DNA of 64,000 bases from Psychrobacter sp. NG25. Its GTDB lineage: Bacteria; Pseudomonadota; Gammaproteobacteria; Pseudomonadales; Moraxellaceae. Below the pieces are notes generated by a model. The model was not told the origin of the DNA, did not search any database, and saw only the letters and a list, made by a program, of their open reading frames with translations. Location: positions 1 to 64,000 of the forward strand of contig NZ_JADGMV010000005.1 of NCBI RefSeq assembly GCF_015234355.1, read 5' to 3'. Position numbers and translations under genes: made by a program. Below, in pieces: positions 26,198-34,770 of the stretch (the first letter of the stretch is position 1; each line of letters opens with the position of its first letter).

Positions 26198-27010
26198 TTA
26201 GTATCCTTTCCACACGGCTTGGCGCTTCTCAATAAAAGCATCAATACCTTCGCTCACATCGTTCGCCATCATATTGCAGGTCATCACGTCACTGGCATAG
26301 TCATAAGCATCTTCGAGGCTCATATTCAGTTGCTTATAAAACATGTCTTTACCAGTTCTTACCGCTACCGGAGACTTGGCAGTGATCGCCGTTACTAAGG
26401 ACTGCAAGACTTGCTCTAATTGTTCTGCTGGCGCTACTCGATTGATCAAGCCATATTTTAAGGCAGTGTGCGCGTCGATAAACTCACCAGTAATCAGCAT
26501 CTCAAACGCTTGCTTACGAGGTAAGTTACGGCTGACTGCAACAGCAGGTGTGGAGCAGAAAAGTCCAACGTTTATCCCAGAGGTGGCAAACTTTGCATCA
26601 TCAGCGGCTACTGCCAAATCACAGGCGGCGACTAGCTGACACCCTGCAGCGGTGGCAATGCCTTGCACTTTTGCGATGACGACTTGCGGCATTTGATTAA
26701 TGGTTAGCATCATATGACTACATTGCTGGAATAGGGCACGATGAAATGCTTCATCTGAGTGCGCGCGCATTTGCTTTAGATTATGACCAGCGCAGAATGC
26801 CTTGCCTGTCGCTTGAATAACCACAACTCTGACTGTAGCGTCTTGAGCGATGTGGTCTAGCTCTGTTTGCATGGCAGACAGTACTTCAACGGATAATGCA
26901 TTAAATTGTTTTGGGCGATTCAGTGTGAGTGTGACCACGCCACTCTCTTTATTGTCTTCTCTAATAACAAGAAGATCATCTATATCTAGAGTAATGTCAG
27001 ATTGTGTCAT
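26198..27010 (-). CDS. Enoyl-CoA hydratase/isomerase-family protein (ECHDC3-like)
   Basis: A 270-residue crotonase-fold protein. The oxyanion-hole and CoA segments are present: ATGKAFCAGHNLKQM (~67) and KVQGIATAAGCQLVAACDLAVA (~118). The positions that carry the two catalytic glutamates in true hydratases read GCQL (Gln for Glu) and SGINVGLFCSTP (no Glu). This pattern and the C-terminal KRQAVW match the ECHDC3 group. The reaction is therefore uncertain; it may be an isomerase or hydrolase-like enzyme. It is a single gene, convergent with the DadA/RidA pair and close to the VOC gene. Confidence 0.85.
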   Translation of the reverse strand: MTQSDITLDIDDLLVIREDNKESGVVTLTLNRPKQFNALSVEVLSAMQTELDHIAQDATVRVVVIQATGKAFCAGHNLKQMRAHSDEAFHRALFQQCSHMMLTINQMPQVVIAKVQGIATAAGCQLVAACDLAVAADDAKFATSGINVGLFCSTPAVAVSRNLPRKQAFEMLITGEFIDAHTALKYGLINRVAPAEQLEQVLQSLVTAITAKSPVAVRTGKDMFYKQLNMSLEDAYDYASDVMTCNMMANDVSEGIDAFIEKRQAVWKGY

Positions 27011-27118
27011 TTATCATCCTTGATAATGGGTAGTTGGGTTTGGTAAGTGATATATACAGCTATCTAAATAGTAGCATGGCTTATAGTCTATACAATAGTT
27101 TATTAATATAGAGTGCTC

Positions 27119-27155
27119 AAAAAAAATAGCGCACTCAGGTGATGAGTACGCTATT
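27119..27155 (-). terminator. Terminator after the VOC-family gene
   Basis: Minus strand: AATAGCGTACTC, loop, GAGTGCGCTATT, then a run of eight T. Confidence 0.85.
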
Positions 27156-27209
27156 GGTTTGTCAGCCAGATTTAAGCTAAGACCATACTAAGCTGTATTT
27201 ATCTTGAGA

Positions 27210-27710
27210 TTAGTATGCACCTTCGCTATAGATAAGCTCATAGCTGTGGCTGTATATTTCAACGATGTTGCCGAACGGGTCTTCCATATAAATCATGCGA
27301 TATGGCTTTTCACCAGGGTAGTAGTAGCGTGGTTTTTCCATACGTTTTTTACCGCCTGCTGCAACCATACGCTCAGCCAACTCTTCAACATTTGGATCTT
27401 GAACGCAGAAGTGAAAGATACCAGTTTTCCAGTATTCAAAATTGTTTTCAGGGTTCTCTTGATTCTTAAATTCAAAAATCTCAACACCGATACGGTCGCC
27501 AGTCGATAGGTGAGCGATACGGAAGCTTCCCCAACCTGAACCGAATACTTCAGTACACATCTCGCCAATAGGGCTGTCATCTTCGACAATCTCAGTAGGT
27601 TCCATGATGGTATACCAACCCATTACTTCAGTATAGAATTTCACGGCTGCATCTAGGTCAGGGACTGAAAGACCGATGTGCGAAAAGCTTCTTGGATAAA
27701 CGTTGTTCAT
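27210..27710 (-). CDS. VOC-superfamily (glyoxalase/dioxygenase-like) enzyme
   Basis: A 166-residue protein with one paired vicinal-oxygen-chelate module: SFSHIGLSVPDLDAAVKFYTEVMGW at the start, GIFHFCVQDPNVEELAERM in the middle and YMEDPFGNIVEIYSHSYE at the end. The likely metal ligands are His near residue 11, His near 98 and Glu near 154. Substrate unknown; lactoylglutathione lyase or ring-cleavage activities are both possible. It is divergent from a LysR-type gene with a ~107-base shared promoter region, so that regulator probably controls it. Confidence 0.85.
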   Translation of the reverse strand: MNNVYPRSFSHIGLSVPDLDAAVKFYTEVMGWYTIMEPTEIVEDDSPIGEMCTEVFGSGWGSFRIAHLSTGDRIGVEIFEFKNQENPENNFEYWKTGIFHFCVQDPNVEELAERMVAAGGKKRMEKPRYYYPGEKPYRMIYMEDPFGNIVEIYSHSYELIYSEGAY

Positions 27711-27817
27711 GGCTTGTGCTCCTGTTTGCTGTACTCTTGTTTAACGTGAGGCCAGTATACAAACGCACTGCCATTATGTAAAATTATCAAATATTATATA
27801 AATAAGTATGAAACGTA

Positions 27818-28687
27818 ATGATAAATATTACATGGCTACGAACTTTCTGTACGCTTGCTGAAGTTGGGCACTTTACTCGTACGGCTGAACGCCTATATAT
27901 GACGCAGTCCGGTGTGAGCCAGCACATAAGTAAGCTAGAGGAGCAACTAGATACAGACTTGCTGATTCGACAAGGAAAGCAGTTCTCATTGACCAATGCA
28001 GGTGAGCAGCTTTATAAAGAAGCAGGCGAGATATTGCAGCGCTTATCAAATTTAGAACAGCGTATCGGTGAGGATCCACCTTATGAAGGATTGGTGCGAC
28101 TGATGTCACCGGGTAGCGTGGGGCTTAAGCTGTATCCGCAGCTGTTGACACTACAGCAGCAGCATCCTAATCTAGTGATTGATTATCGCTTTGCACCCAA
28201 TGCTGATATCGAACGAGCACTGGGAAATCAGGAGATTGATATTGGTTTTATGACGGATATCTCAGGTGATGAGACAGTTAGCTGCAAACCCGTGGCGCAA
28301 GAAGCATTAATACTAGTAACACCTGCGGCTACAGTAGAGCCAAGTTGGGAGCAGCTCATTAAGCTTGGATTTATTGATCATCCGGATGGTTCACATCATG
28401 CAGGCATGCTACTGACTGCTAATTATGAGCAATTCCAGCATATTAATGACTTTAAGAAAAAAGGCTTTTCTAATCAGATAGGTCTGATTTTAGAGCCCGT
28501 CAGTAGAGGAATAGGCTTTACCGTGCTACCTGCACACGCAGTGGCTGCTTATCAAAAGCCTGAGCTTATTCACAGTCACTATCTACCCGTTGCCGTTAGC
28601 GAGACGCTATATCTTGCCATAAGACGACAGCAGGCACTCTCTAATAGAATACATACTGTCATCAATGAAGTAAAGAAATGGCTATAG
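27818..28687 (+). CDS. LysR-type transcriptional regulator
   Basis: A 289-residue LysR regulator with the HTH at about 3-60 (WLRTFCTLAEVGHFTRTAERLYMTQSGVSQHISKLEEQL) and a periplasmic-binding-like effector domain from ~90 (GLVRLMSPGSVGLKLYPQLL). It is divergent from the VOC-family gene, the usual arrangement for LysR control of a neighbouring gene. Effector unknown. Confidence 0.93.
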   Translation: MINITWLRTFCTLAEVGHFTRTAERLYMTQSGVSQHISKLEEQLDTDLLIRQGKQFSLTNAGEQLYKEAGEILQRLSNLEQRIGEDPPYEGLVRLMSPGSVGLKLYPQLLTLQQQHPNLVIDYRFAPNADIERALGNQEIDIGFMTDISGDETVSCKPVAQEALILVTPAATVEPSWEQLIKLGFIDHPDGSHHAGMLLTANYEQFQHINDFKKKGFSNQIGLILEPVSRGIGFTVLPAHAVAAYQKPELIHSHYLPVAVSETLYLAIRRQQALSNRIHTVINEVKKWL

Positions 28688-28744
28688 AAATAGAGCAAAG
28701 TCAACATAGTATCAATGGATACATGCGCTGACTATAAATCTGCA

Positions 28745-29881
28745 TTATGCCATTGATTGACCTAATTTGATGGCTGCCGCAATATTAGCTGCTGTCGTTT
28801 CGATATTATCATAAGCCTGACTCAGCACATTATCGAGAGTATCTATCTTTTGAATACTTGGCATGATGACATCGAATTGGCTGGTTTGCGCAGGTTTTAG
28901 ACCGTCTACACTGCCGCAAATGGCAATGACGGGCGTATTATTGGCTTTAGCAATATGACTGATACCGCCTGCCACTTTACCCATGGCAGTCTGCACGTCT
29001 AGTTTGCCTTCACCAGTGATGACCAGATCAGCCTCAGCGATATGCTCTGATAAATGAGCCACTTCGGCAACGGTGTTAAACCCTGATTTTAACTGCGCGT
29101 TAAAAAACGTCATCATCGCATAGCCAAGACCACCAGCGGCTCCTGCGCCTTCGACATTTTGACAATCATCATAGCCTTGCTGGTCGCACACAGCCGCAAA
29201 GTGACTCAGAGCCTTATCCATTTCGTTGACTTGCTCTGGATAAGCGCCTTTCTGCGGCCCGAACACGGCACTCGCGCCCAATAGTCCGCATAATGGGTTG
29301 GTCACATCACACGCCACTTCAAACACCGCATCGAGAACCTTTGCATTAAGCTGACGATTATCAATTCTATGCAGCTGGGCAAGTGCGCCACCACCATGAG
29401 TGATCAAGCTGTCATTGACATCATGAAATGTCATACCCAGTGCCATGAGCATGCCAAGCCCTGCGTCATTGGTTCCGCTACCACCCAGACCGATGATAAT
29501 ACGCTTGGCGCCTTCATCTAAAGCATCCGCAATCAATTCACCGACACCATAACTACTGGTAGTAACAGGATTGCGTTCTGTCGCCTTTAACAAATGTAAT
29601 CCGCAGGCTTGAGCAATCTCGATAACGGCAGTATTATCCGGTAATAGCAAGTATTTAGCTGTGATCGGTCGCATCAAAGGATCATGTACTCTAACGTCTT
29701 TCCAGCGTCCACCCAGTACATAAGACAATACCGCAGAGGTGCCTTCGCCGCCATCGGCCATTGGCAATAGCGTATAGTCAGCATCAGGAAACACTTGACT
29801 AAAACCAGATTGAATGGCGCGGCAAACATCCAGTGCTTCTAAGCTTTCTTTGAACGAGTCGGGGGCGATTAAAATTTTCAT
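28745..29881 (-). CDS. Glycerate kinase (GarK/GlxK family)
   Basis: A 378-residue glycerate 2-kinase. Signatures are MKILIAPDSFKESLEALDVCRAIQSG at the N-terminus, MADGGEGTSAVL (~42), IIGLGGSGTNDAGLGML (~123), DVTNPLCGLLGASAVFGPQKGA (~195) and DLVITGEGKLDVQTAMGK (~287). It phosphorylates D-glycerate to 2-phosphoglycerate. It follows a GntP-family permease by 68 bases, so the pair likely imports and phosphorylates glycerate. GarK cannot be separated from GlxK here. Confidence 0.93.
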   Translation of the reverse strand: MKILIAPDSFKESLEALDVCRAIQSGFSQVFPDADYTLLPMADGGEGTSAVLSYVLGGRWKDVRVHDPLMRPITAKYLLLPDNTAVIEIAQACGLHLLKATERNPVTTSSYGVGELIADALDEGAKRIIIGLGGSGTNDAGLGMLMALGMTFHDVNDSLITHGGGALAQLHRIDNRQLNAKVLDAVFEVACDVTNPLCGLLGASAVFGPQKGAYPEQVNEMDKALSHFAAVCDQQGYDDCQNVEGAGAAGGLGYAMMTFFNAQLKSGFNTVAEVAHLSEHIAEADLVITGEGKLDVQTAMGKVAGGISHIAKANNTPVIAICGSVDGLKPAQTSQFDVIMPSIQKIDTLDNVLSQAYDNIETTAANIAAAIKLGQSMA

Positions 29882-29949
29882 GAATGTCTCTTTGGGTATT
29901 TTTTGAACGTCTTTTTGGATATTTTCGCGAATGTGTTAAATGAAAACTG

Positions 29950-31308
29950 TTAAATGAAAACTAAGGTCAACAGCCAGATAAACACAATACTGGTCACACC
30001 TTGAATGCCAGTTGCCATTGAATGAGCTTTGTATGCCTGTGACACACTCATGCGGCTAAACTGACTGACAATCCAAAAGAAGCTGTCATTGGCGTGTGAA
30101 ATAGTCATAGCGCCTGCACCAATGGCCATCACACAAAATACACGACCTAGCTCACTGTCTAGACCAATTTGATCCAATAATGGTGCAACCATCGCAGAGG
30201 TAGTGACCAGTGCGACTGTGGTGGATCCTTGTGCGGTTTTTAACGCAGCAGAGACGATGAATGGCATAAAGATACCAAGTCCTAATGCAGATAATGTCGT
30301 ACCTAAATAGTCACCGATTGGTGTCACTTTTAGCATGGCACCAAATGCACCACCAGCACCAGTAATCAATAGGATAGGCGCGGCAACGACCAGACCTTGT
30401 GAGATGCTATCGCTGATTTGCTGTGTCTTTTGCTCGGTATTGATAAGTAAGAAAGATAAGAATAGACCAATGAGCAGTGCCGTTAGTGGGTTACCAATGA
30501 ATACTAAGATATCTGTCAACGTACCACTACCAAACGGTGCGCTTGGGAAGTTGGCAACAGACGATAAGCAGATCAACAGGATAGGAACGATAATAGGTAA
30601 AAATGCCATCGTTGCTGACGGCATATTGCTATAGTCATCACGTGTTTTCATGTTTTCAGGTAATGTTGCTGCTGGTGCATCCAGCGCATCTATATTATCA
30701 GGCGTCACATTCAAAAAACGATTAGACCACCACCAGCCCGCCAACACAGCAACGGTTGTCACGACCACACCGACCATGATGACCAAACCTAGATTGGACT
30801 CTAATCCTAGGTTGCCTGCCGCTGCAATCGGACCGGGTGTCGGTGGTACGAAAGTGTGTGTTGCGTACAAGCCCGTGGCCAAGGCAATACTCATTGCCAC
30901 ACTAGATACTTTTAAACGCTCAGCTAAGGTCTCTTTTAAAGAGTTTAAGATGATGTAGCCTGAGTCACAGAATACAGGTACTGACACGACTGCACCAACG
31001 ATAGACATGGTCAGAGTAGGGAAGCGTGGCCCCAACACTTTGATAACGGTTTCTGCCATCACAATAGCCGCACCAGTTTTCTCAAGGATTAAGCCGATAA
31101 TGGTGCCGAATACAATCACTAGACCGATATAACCTAAGATACCACCAAAGCCATCTGAGATTGTCTTAGCGACCGTATTAAGCGGTACTTGGTAGAATAG
31201 TGCGACCAAGAAAGCAGATAAAATCAATACTAAAAAAGGATGCCACTTTAATTTTGCAGTAGCGAAAATAATAAAAAGAATGGTCAGCACAAGCCAAAAT
31301 ACAATCAT
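29950..31308 (-). CDS. GntP-family proton symporter, probable glycerate/gluconate permease
   Basis: A 452-residue membrane protein with about 12 to 14 hydrophobic segments; ATG at 31308 is chosen over the GTG just before it. GntP features are the early FATAKLKWHPFLVLILSAFLVAL, GGILGYIGLVIVFGTIIGLILEKTGAA, THTFVPPTPGPIAAAGNLG and the ending ISHANDSFFWIVSQFSRMSVSQAYK. Gene order with glycerate kinase suggests glycerate as substrate rather than gluconate. The following 317 bases (31309-31625) hold only a terminator for the next minus-strand gene. Confidence 0.92.
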   Translation of the reverse strand: MIVFWLVLTILFIIFATAKLKWHPFLVLILSAFLVALFYQVPLNTVAKTISDGFGGILGYIGLVIVFGTIIGLILEKTGAAIVMAETVIKVLGPRFPTLTMSIVGAVVSVPVFCDSGYIILNSLKETLAERLKVSSVAMSIALATGLYATHTFVPPTPGPIAAAGNLGLESNLGLVIMVGVVVTTVAVLAGWWWSNRFLNVTPDNIDALDAPAATLPENMKTRDDYSNMPSATMAFLPIIVPILLICLSSVANFPSAPFGSGTLTDILVFIGNPLTALLIGLFLSFLLINTEQKTQQISDSISQGLVVAAPILLITGAGGAFGAMLKVTPIGDYLGTTLSALGLGIFMPFIVSAALKTAQGSTTVALVTTSAMVAPLLDQIGLDSELGRVFCVMAIGAGAMTISHANDSFFWIVSQFSRMSVSQAYKAHSMATGIQGVTSIVFIWLLTLVFI

Positions 31309-31556
31309 CACTGTCTCAATATGGTTTATATCTTAATGAATTATTCACGTGAATAGGCATCAATAACGATACGAAATTTTAAAGGGGCATATTTTATAGT
31401 AAATAGACGCGACTAGGAAATACATTCGTGAAATATATGGGGTTATCGATAAGGTTTTTACGATTTACTAGGTATGGCGAGGAGGTAGTACATACATCTT
31501 AGGATTCTTTTATGAAGATTGTTAGCTTACAGAACGGTGATTATTGAATTTTAACC

Positions 31557-31586
31557 AAAAAAACTGGCCATTTTAAATGACCAGTC
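31557..31586 (-). terminator. Terminator after the 74-residue gene
   Basis: Minus strand: ACTGGTCATTT, then AAATGGCCAGT and a run of T. Confidence 0.75.
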
Positions 31587-31625
31587 GTTGTGCACAGCAT
31601 GTTTAAAGCAGTATTTAGTTGGTAT

Positions 31626-31850
31626 TTACGCGATTTTATCGAATCGTGCTTTGTTACCTTCTGCTACTATCGAGTCGAAACTCACACAGATACCTTCGTT
31701 ATCCAATGTTGCGTACCAATGGTCGTCGTTACTGCCCGTCATTAGCTGAAAATATTTATCGTTGACGATTCTACCCACGATATATATTTCACCTTCTGAG
31801 TACACGTCATTACCTTTGATACATATTAATTTATCGTTAGTGTTTATCAT
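31626..31850 (-). CDS. Small hypothetical protein
   Basis: A 74-residue protein, mostly beta in character (KLICIKGNDVYSEGEIYIVGRIVNDKYFQLMTG), with an acidic middle and no signal peptide. AAGG lies about ten bases before ATG, and its own terminator follows, which supports a real gene. No family recognised. It is isolated between the permease and ribosomal-protein genes. Confidence 0.65.
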   Translation of the reverse strand: MINTNDKLICIKGNDVYSEGEIYIVGRIVNDKYFQLMTGSNDDHWYATLDNEGICVSFDSIVAEGNKARFDKIA

Positions 31851-32123
31851 ATTATCGTACCTTATTATTATCTACAACTCGGAACCAGTAGATTAGATAT
31901 GGCTATAATAGCAATTCACTACACGGTAATAAAGACGCTTTATATACGGTATCTTGTTGTTAAGTATAAATTTTTTTGGATATTTATTACGGCTAGTTAC
32001 TGAATTATGTCATTGCAGAAATCATCGATAAAAGAACAAATATGGTGGTGTTTGAAAGGAGAATATTGTTTGTTTAAACCTTAGTTTCAATCAATGTTAG
32101 ACTACTATCATAAAGTGCAGACG

Positions 32124-32159
32124 TAAAAAAACCAGTGACATAACATCACTGGTTTTTTA
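32124..32159 (-). terminator. Terminator of the rpsF-rpsR-rplI operon
   Basis: AAAAAACCAGTGA, a short loop, TCACTGGTTTTTT, 29 bases after the rplI stop. The 336-base stretch 31851-32187 otherwise shows no gene. Confidence 0.88.
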
Positions 32160-32187
32160 TGTAGACTGAAACTAGATATGCTAAAGA

Positions 32188-32694
32188 TTACTCTTCAGAA
32201 TAGTCTTCGCTTTCGTCTGCAACGTCGTCTTCGTCATCGTTGTTACCTTCTTCAGAAAGAATAGTAACTAAGATGCTAGCAGTAACGTCATGATGTAGCT
32301 GAATATCAACATTATATTCGCCAACTTGACGTAAAGTGCCTTCAGGAAGCTTGATTTCAGCACGGTCTACTTCTAGACCTGAGTTAGTCAATGCTTCAGC
32401 AATATCACGAGTACCGATAGAGCCGAATAGCTTGCCTTCGTCGCCTGATTTAGCACGCATGATGACATTAACGTCAGTTAGTGCATCAGCACGTTCTTGA
32501 GCAACAGCTACTTCTTTCGCTTCTTCAGCTTCAAGTTCAGCACGACGTGCTTCGAACTTTTCAATGTTAGCTTTAGTAGCAGGTAGTGCTTTACCCAAAG
32601 GGATAAGAAAGTTACGTCCGTAACCTGGTTTCACATCGACGGTTTCACCGAGTTTACCAAGGTTGACGATACGCTGTAACAAAATAATTTGCAT
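32188..32694 (-). CDS. rplI: 50S ribosomal protein L9
   Basis: A 168-residue L9. The N-terminal domain is canonical ([32 protein letters not shown]), followed by the long connecting helix (~45-75) and the C-terminal domain with [16 protein letters not shown]. It carries an acidic tail of ~20 residues ([18 protein letters not shown]) beyond the E. coli length. It is last in the rpsF-rpsR-rplI operon and has a strong terminator. Confidence 0.98.
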   Translation of the reverse strand: MQIILLQRIVNLGKLGETVDVKPGYGRNFLIPLGKALPATKANIEKFEARRAELEAEEAKEVAVAQERADALTDVNVIMRAKSGDEGKLFGSIGTRDIAEALTNSGLEVDRAEIKLPEGTLRQVGEYNVDIQLHHDVTASILVTILSEEGNNDDEDDVADESEDYSEE

Positions 32695-32718
32695 GAGTCA
32701 TTCCTAGTTAATTAACGG

Positions 32719-32949
32719 TTAACCCTGATGGTTATCAGTGTATGGAAGTAGCGATAAATAACGAGCTTGCTTGATAGCAGTAGCTAGTTGACGCTGATAT
32801 TTAGTAGATGTACCGGTAATACGGCTTGGTACGATTTTACCATTATCACTGATATACTGTTTTAGCAATTCAACATCTTTATAATCGATGTGAGTGATGC
32901 CTTCAGCAGTGAAACGGCAGAATTTGCGACGGCGATAGAAACGTGCCAT
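32719..32949 (-). CDS. rpsR: 30S ribosomal protein S18
   Basis: A 76-residue S18 of standard length: [17 protein letters not shown], ...[34 protein letters not shown], ...ARYLSLLPY. It sits between rpsF and rplI with gaps of 16 and 24 bases, as in most proteobacteria. It binds S6 on the small-subunit platform. Confidence 0.98.
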   Translation of the reverse strand: MARFYRRRKFCRFTAEGITHIDYKDVELLKQYISDNGKIVPSRITGTSTKYQRQLATAIKQARYLSLLPYTDNHQG

Positions 32950-32965
32950 GAGTATTCTCCTTTAA

Positions 32966-33370
32966 TTAGTCTTCACTGTTGTCGTTGTCGTCGTTATCGT
33001 TTTCACGACTGTCTGGACGACGAGTAGTTGCTTTGCGTGCGCGTTTTTCATCGGCATTCTTGGCTAACTGCGACTCTTCAGTGACAGCGTCGTCACGGCG
33101 CATAACTAGACTACGAATGATCGCGTCGTTATAACGGAATAATTCTTCAAGTTCAGCTAAAGTTTCACCGTCAGTTTCAATGTTGAAAAGAACGTAATGA
33201 GCTTTGTGAATCTTGTTGATTGGATATGCCAATTGACGGCGGCCCCAATCTTCTAAACGATGGATAACACCGTTGTTGTCTTGAACTAACTTGATATAGC
33301 GCTCAACCATGCCGACCACTTGGTCGCTTTGGTCTGGGTGTACAAGTAACACCAGTTCGTAATGTCGCAT
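32966..33370 (-). CDS. rpsF: 30S ribosomal protein S6
   Basis: A 134-residue S6: [52 protein letters not shown], ...[23 protein letters not shown]. The C-terminus is a long charged tail ending NDDNDNSED, comparable to the glutamate tail added by RimK in E. coli. It is the first gene of the operon. Confidence 0.98.
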   Translation of the reverse strand: MRHYELVLLVHPDQSDQVVGMVERYIKLVQDNNGVIHRLEDWGRRQLAYPINKIHKAHYVLFNIETDGETLAELEELFRYNDAIIRSLVMRRDDAVTEESQLAKNADEKRARKATTRRPDSRENDNDDNDNSED

Positions 33371-33497
33371 TATGACTCCTTACGGATTAGTAGCTATTAA
33401 CCCTATGTTAATAGCAAGGAGATTTATAAGGTAAGCCCGAATCCTATCAAATTTTATAAAAAATAATGAGGAATAAGCTTAGTTTATAAAGCGCCGT

Positions 33498-33526
33498 ATT
33501 ATAACAGTACTTAGCAATTAACACAA
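33498..33526 (-). promoter_or_regulatory. Sigma-70 promoter of the rpsF operon
   Basis: Minus strand TTGTGT (33521-33526), 17-base spacer, TATAAT (33498-33503), 128 bases before the rpsF start. The long leader could hold an S6/S18-type regulatory structure, which I did not resolve. Confidence 0.65.
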
Positions 33527-33586
33527 AGGTTAATCTCTAAGGTACTGTCAATAAAATATAAAAATGGTGAATATGTCTTTACCAAT

Positions 33587-33616
33587 AAAAAAAGCAACGA
33601 TCGTACGCTGCTTTTT
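33587..33616 (-). terminator. Terminator after the RDD-family gene
   Basis: A-run, GCAACGATCGTACGCTGC-like hairpin, T-run, 45 bases downstream of the RDD gene stop. Confidence 0.7.
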
Positions 33617-33660
33617 ATCATGAATAAGACATATCAAAAATAACCAAACTCAGAAGACGG

Positions 33661-34644
33661 TTATTTTATTTTTGGCTCTTTCACTATCTGACTGCTATCT
33701 GCTTTTACAACTAAGGTTTTAGCAAGTTTGTCATGCCAACCAATATTTTCAGGGCTTTTCGATGCCATGTAATAGTGAATAGCAATAATCACAAAACCTA
33801 AAAAGCTCGTGAATGAGAATAGCAAATTATAGATAATAAATAGCAGCAATGTACGCATGCCGATGAGCTTGATAAAAGAAGGCAGACGATGCGTGGTTTG
33901 ATCCACGACGCGAATACCTGTAATCAGCTTACCCAGTGATTGACCACGCATGGTAATAAATACCAGCTGTAACGCAAATAAGCCAAAAACCATAACTTGC
34001 GACATCATCAACGTGCTGCTAGGAAGGCTCTCCATCAGTGTCATTGAGTATTGATAAGCCGCGTCCATATCTTGGATGTTTTGGAATTTAGTGTAATCCA
34101 CATCCATTTTAGTCAATGCCATGACTAGCGGAAAAATGGCCAGTATGTATAATAAGCCATTTAGCGCAGTTGCCAAGACTCGTGACATGATGGGAGCAAG
34201 GACAACATTACCAACGACTTTGTCTTTGCTCGAGGTAGCTTTACTGTTAGTAGATTTATTCAATGACACATTGTGATGCGGCGTATGATGACGATTGGTT
34301 GTCATATCGGCTTTAGTATCTTTACTGGTATCTTTTGGACGTTCAGGTTTACCATATAGTCTATCTAACGATACTGACTTGCCATCTTGTGCATCATTGA
34401 CATTATCTTCAGGAAAAACAGTAACGTTATTAATGATAGAGTCATTGTCCTGAGGGCTATTAACGTTGGTCGGTCGATAAACCGTTTGATTATTGGTTAA
34501 GTTACCGACGCGCTGCCATTGGTTTAGGCCGTCATGCCATATCAAATCGTCCAGCAATACTTCACCAGAGGTTAGCATGATATTGAGCTGATCCAAACTA
34601 TATGGCCCAGCTTGTACGTTATTTCGAGCAAGGAAAATCTGCAT
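33661..34644 (-). CDS. RDD-family membrane protein with N-terminal GYF_2 domain
   Basis: ATG at 34644 is preferred; another in-frame ATG lies four codons earlier. The 327-residue protein opens with a GYF_2-type domain (FLARNNVQAGPYSLDQLNIMLTSGEVLLDDLIWHDGLNQWQRV), then ~90 hydrophilic residues rich in Thr/Lys/Asn, then an RDD domain from ~155 with about four membrane segments and the GQSLGKLITGIRVVDQTTHRLPSFIKLIGMRTLL motif. RDD proteins are poorly understood; some are Na+/H+ transporters. The GYF_2 part likely binds a partner. It lies downstream of ppsA on the same strand. Confidence 0.85.
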   Translation of the reverse strand: MQIFLARNNVQAGPYSLDQLNIMLTSGEVLLDDLIWHDGLNQWQRVGNLTNNQTVYRPTNVNSPQDNDSIINNVTVFPEDNVNDAQDGKSVSLDRLYGKPERPKDTSKDTKADMTTNRHHTPHHNVSLNKSTNSKATSSKDKVVGNVVLAPIMSRVLATALNGLLYILAIFPLVMALTKMDVDYTKFQNIQDMDAAYQYSMTLMESLPSSTLMMSQVMVFGLFALQLVFITMRGQSLGKLITGIRVVDQTTHRLPSFIKLIGMRTLLLFIIYNLLFSFTSFLGFVIIAIHYYMASKSPENIGWHDKLAKTLVVKADSSQIVKEPKIK

Positions 34645-34682
34645 AATTGCCTGCATAGTTAGTCATGTCTTCGTACATTATA

Positions 34683-34717
34683 TTAGGGTCTATTTGAAAA
34701 AATCAAATAGACCCTAA
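34683..34717. terminator. 14-bp perfect inverted repeat after ppsA
   Basis: TTAGGGTCTATTTG and its exact reverse complement flank a seven-base loop. It lies 54 bases beyond the ppsA stop but without a clear T tail on the minus strand, so it may be an mRNA-end hairpin rather than a classical terminator. Confidence 0.55.
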
Positions 34718-34770
34718 TGGTGGTACTCTTAGTGACTGTGTAAATGACCGCTACGAATGAACGTAATGGC

